Below are positions 62,996-64,000 of a DNA stretch of 64,000 bases, piece by piece. Each line of letters opens with the position of its first letter. The first letter of the stretch is position 1. The stretch is from positions 1,488,001 to 1,552,000 of the forward strand of contig JALJCQ010000016.1 in the NCBI GenBank assembly GCA_023091665.1. Reading direction: 5' to 3'. The notes beneath the pieces were generated by a model that saw nothing but the letters and a program-made list of their open reading frames with translations, was not told the origin of the DNA and did not search any database. A program made the position numbers and the translations under genes. Source of the DNA: Pythium myriotylum (lineage: Eukaryota; Oomycota; Peronosporomycetes; Pythiales; Pythiaceae).

Positions 62996-63696
62996 ACTGG
63001 AGGACAGAGAGTCCGCACACACGGTCTCTCTCTCTCTCTCTCTCTGCTCACACAGACCGCGCTATTCCCTGGGTTGAACGAAACTCAATTCGTTTTGAAT
63101 GAAGATGTATTGTTTGTTGGGTACGTGGTAAATCGTCAATCGACGCTTTTAACATCTAAGACCAATCATGCATTGAAGGAGATCGCAAAAGTGTAGTTTG
63201 ACTCAAGCAGAAAAGCTCGCGCTCGTCATTTTGCCATCACGAGCTGATGTCGAGAAACCATGCCACAGGGCGAGCAGCGATATGTGATCGCTAGGATTCT
63301 GGGCGCGTACGACCAATTTGAGCGACCCTCTGGTAGCGGCTTGCTTCGAAGCCCTTGGTTCGGTGGTGGAGTTCCAGTGTTTGTTTACCTCGCAACGCTG
63401 TGAGTAATTCCCAACTTTTGCAGAATCCTTGTGAGTTTGAAGACTTCTAATGACGACGCCGTATCGACTACTTGCCATCACACCGGCACGCCAGAACCAA
63501 GTTCAATGTATGTATCGGCTTGATCGTGATCATCCCCATAATCCAGTCAAGAGGGTCAATGGGCAAAAGAGAATCATACGGATCGCTGTGTAGGCGCGCA
63601 ATCCGACAAGTCGGATTACGTTTTAGTTTGCCGGCGCTTTCAAAGCACCGGCAAACAACTCACTCCTGATCTCACGGGGCAGCGGACACAATAGTC
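62996..63696. other. intergenic with TC microsatellite and palindromes
   Basis: A (TC)9 run at about 63028-63046. Two palindromes lie at 63600-63617 and 63626-63656 just before the last gene. No other gene is supported. Confidence 0.5.
63626..63656. repeat. near-perfect palindrome, 15-nt arms, 1-nt loop
   Basis: GTTTGCCGGCGCTTT, C, and its complement with one mismatch, ending 40 bp before the start of the terminal gene. AATCCGACAAGTCGGATT at 63600-63617 is a smaller one beside it. Confidence 0.85.
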
Positions 63697-64000
63697 ATGT
63701 GGGACTCTCATCTCCCAACGCGACTCCCTCTCGACCTCACACCCCCACAAATGAGCGAATACGCCCAGATTGCTGCCACGCTACTACGACAGACTCTAAA
63801 ACTCTACGCCCAACACCTCGAGCTGCCTTGTGACGCTCATGCCGGCGCTGGCCCTCAGTGGAAGCTGTTCAAGCGGCGTGGGGACACGCACGTATTTGAG
63901 TCGCGCAACAAGCACCATGTATCAGCGTTTCACGAGTCCAATTCGTTGCGCTCGAAGAGTGCGATCGCGCGATCGGCGGAATGGATTCCTCAGGCCAAAA
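63697..64000 (+). CDS. partial gene, possibly a START-type lipid-binding protein
   Basis: An ATG at 63697 opens a frame that stays open to the end of the window (101 codons); a second in-frame ATG is at 63751. The sequence MWDSHLPTRLPLDLTPPQ, then a helix, then WKLFKRRGDTHVFESRN resembles the N-termini of the oomycete START/FYVE protein family, where a helix precedes WK-x(4-6)-D-x-x-V-Y/F. The match is short and most of the gene is outside the window, so the family call is tentative. Confidence 0.45.
   Translation, partial: MWDSHLPTRLPLDLTPPQMSEYAQIAATLLRQTLKLYAQHLELPCDAHAGAGPQWKLFKRRGDTHVFESRNKHHVSAFHESNSLRSKSAIARSAEWIPQAK

Overview
This window is nuclear DNA of an oomycete, most likely a Pythium/Phytophthora-type plant-associated species. 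The evidence is two elicitins with the six-cysteine core, oomycete-type initiator motifs of the form TCATTYYNCAWTTT a few tens of bases from start codons, short introns (59-77 nt) with GTRNG 5' sites and CTAAC/CTGAC/CTGAT branch sites, a Crypton tyrosine-recombinase transposon, and gene families usual in oomycetes (purple acid phosphatases, CENP-B-type HTH protein, CCT-motif protein, zinc-finger repeat proteins of the WRKY19-like type). Coding sequence is GC-rich, so many long antisense open frames are shadows and are left out.

Region by region. 0-5 kb: two paralogous elicitins on + (815-1279, 4337-4771) flank a secreted Cys/Pro-rich wall-type protein on -. 5.7-23.1 kb: a purple acid phosphatase (PAP) cluster of four copies. 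Only the fourth (20864-22396) is intact. The first (7042-8651) is broken by a 74-bp tandem duplication, and the second and third (both -) carry several frameshifts. PAP1 and PAP4 lie in two homologous blocks of about 3.4-3.7 kb (5738-9118 and 19377-23128) that show patchwork identity like gene conversion. Between them sits a nest of transposons at 9.6-14.6 kb: a Myb/SANT-like remnant, a Tc1/mariner-like element with TIRs at 10368 and 14433, a PIF/Harbinger-like MITE with TAA target-site duplication, and a Crypton. 24-30.7 kb: an MFS (oxalate/formate antiporter-like) transporter, then three putative nuclear regulators, all on -. 31.4-34.3 kb: a four-exon gene with a PARP-like fold lacking the catalytic His motif, and an unresolved small gene upstream of it.

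35-63 kb: a mirrored arrangement. A TauD/TfdA 2-oxoglutarate dioxygenase (-) is divergent from a POT-family transporter (+); about 16 kb further on a second POT (-) is divergent from a second TauD (+), followed by a third TauD. Between the two modules lie a large three-exon coiled-coil protein, a CENP-B-type HTH protein with a polyglutamine tail, a CSC1/OSCA-type channel, an unknown four-span membrane protein and an MLO-like seven-span protein with an EF-hand. The repeated divergent transporter/dioxygenase pair suggests an uptake-and-oxidation unit with an unknown substrate. The window ends inside a gene that may encode a START-type lipid-binding protein.

The most unusual non-genic signal is a set of near-perfect palindromes with loops of 0-6 nt in intergenic DNA. 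Several sit in one PAP duplication block but not at the matching place in the other, as expected of recent fold-back (template-switch) insertions.
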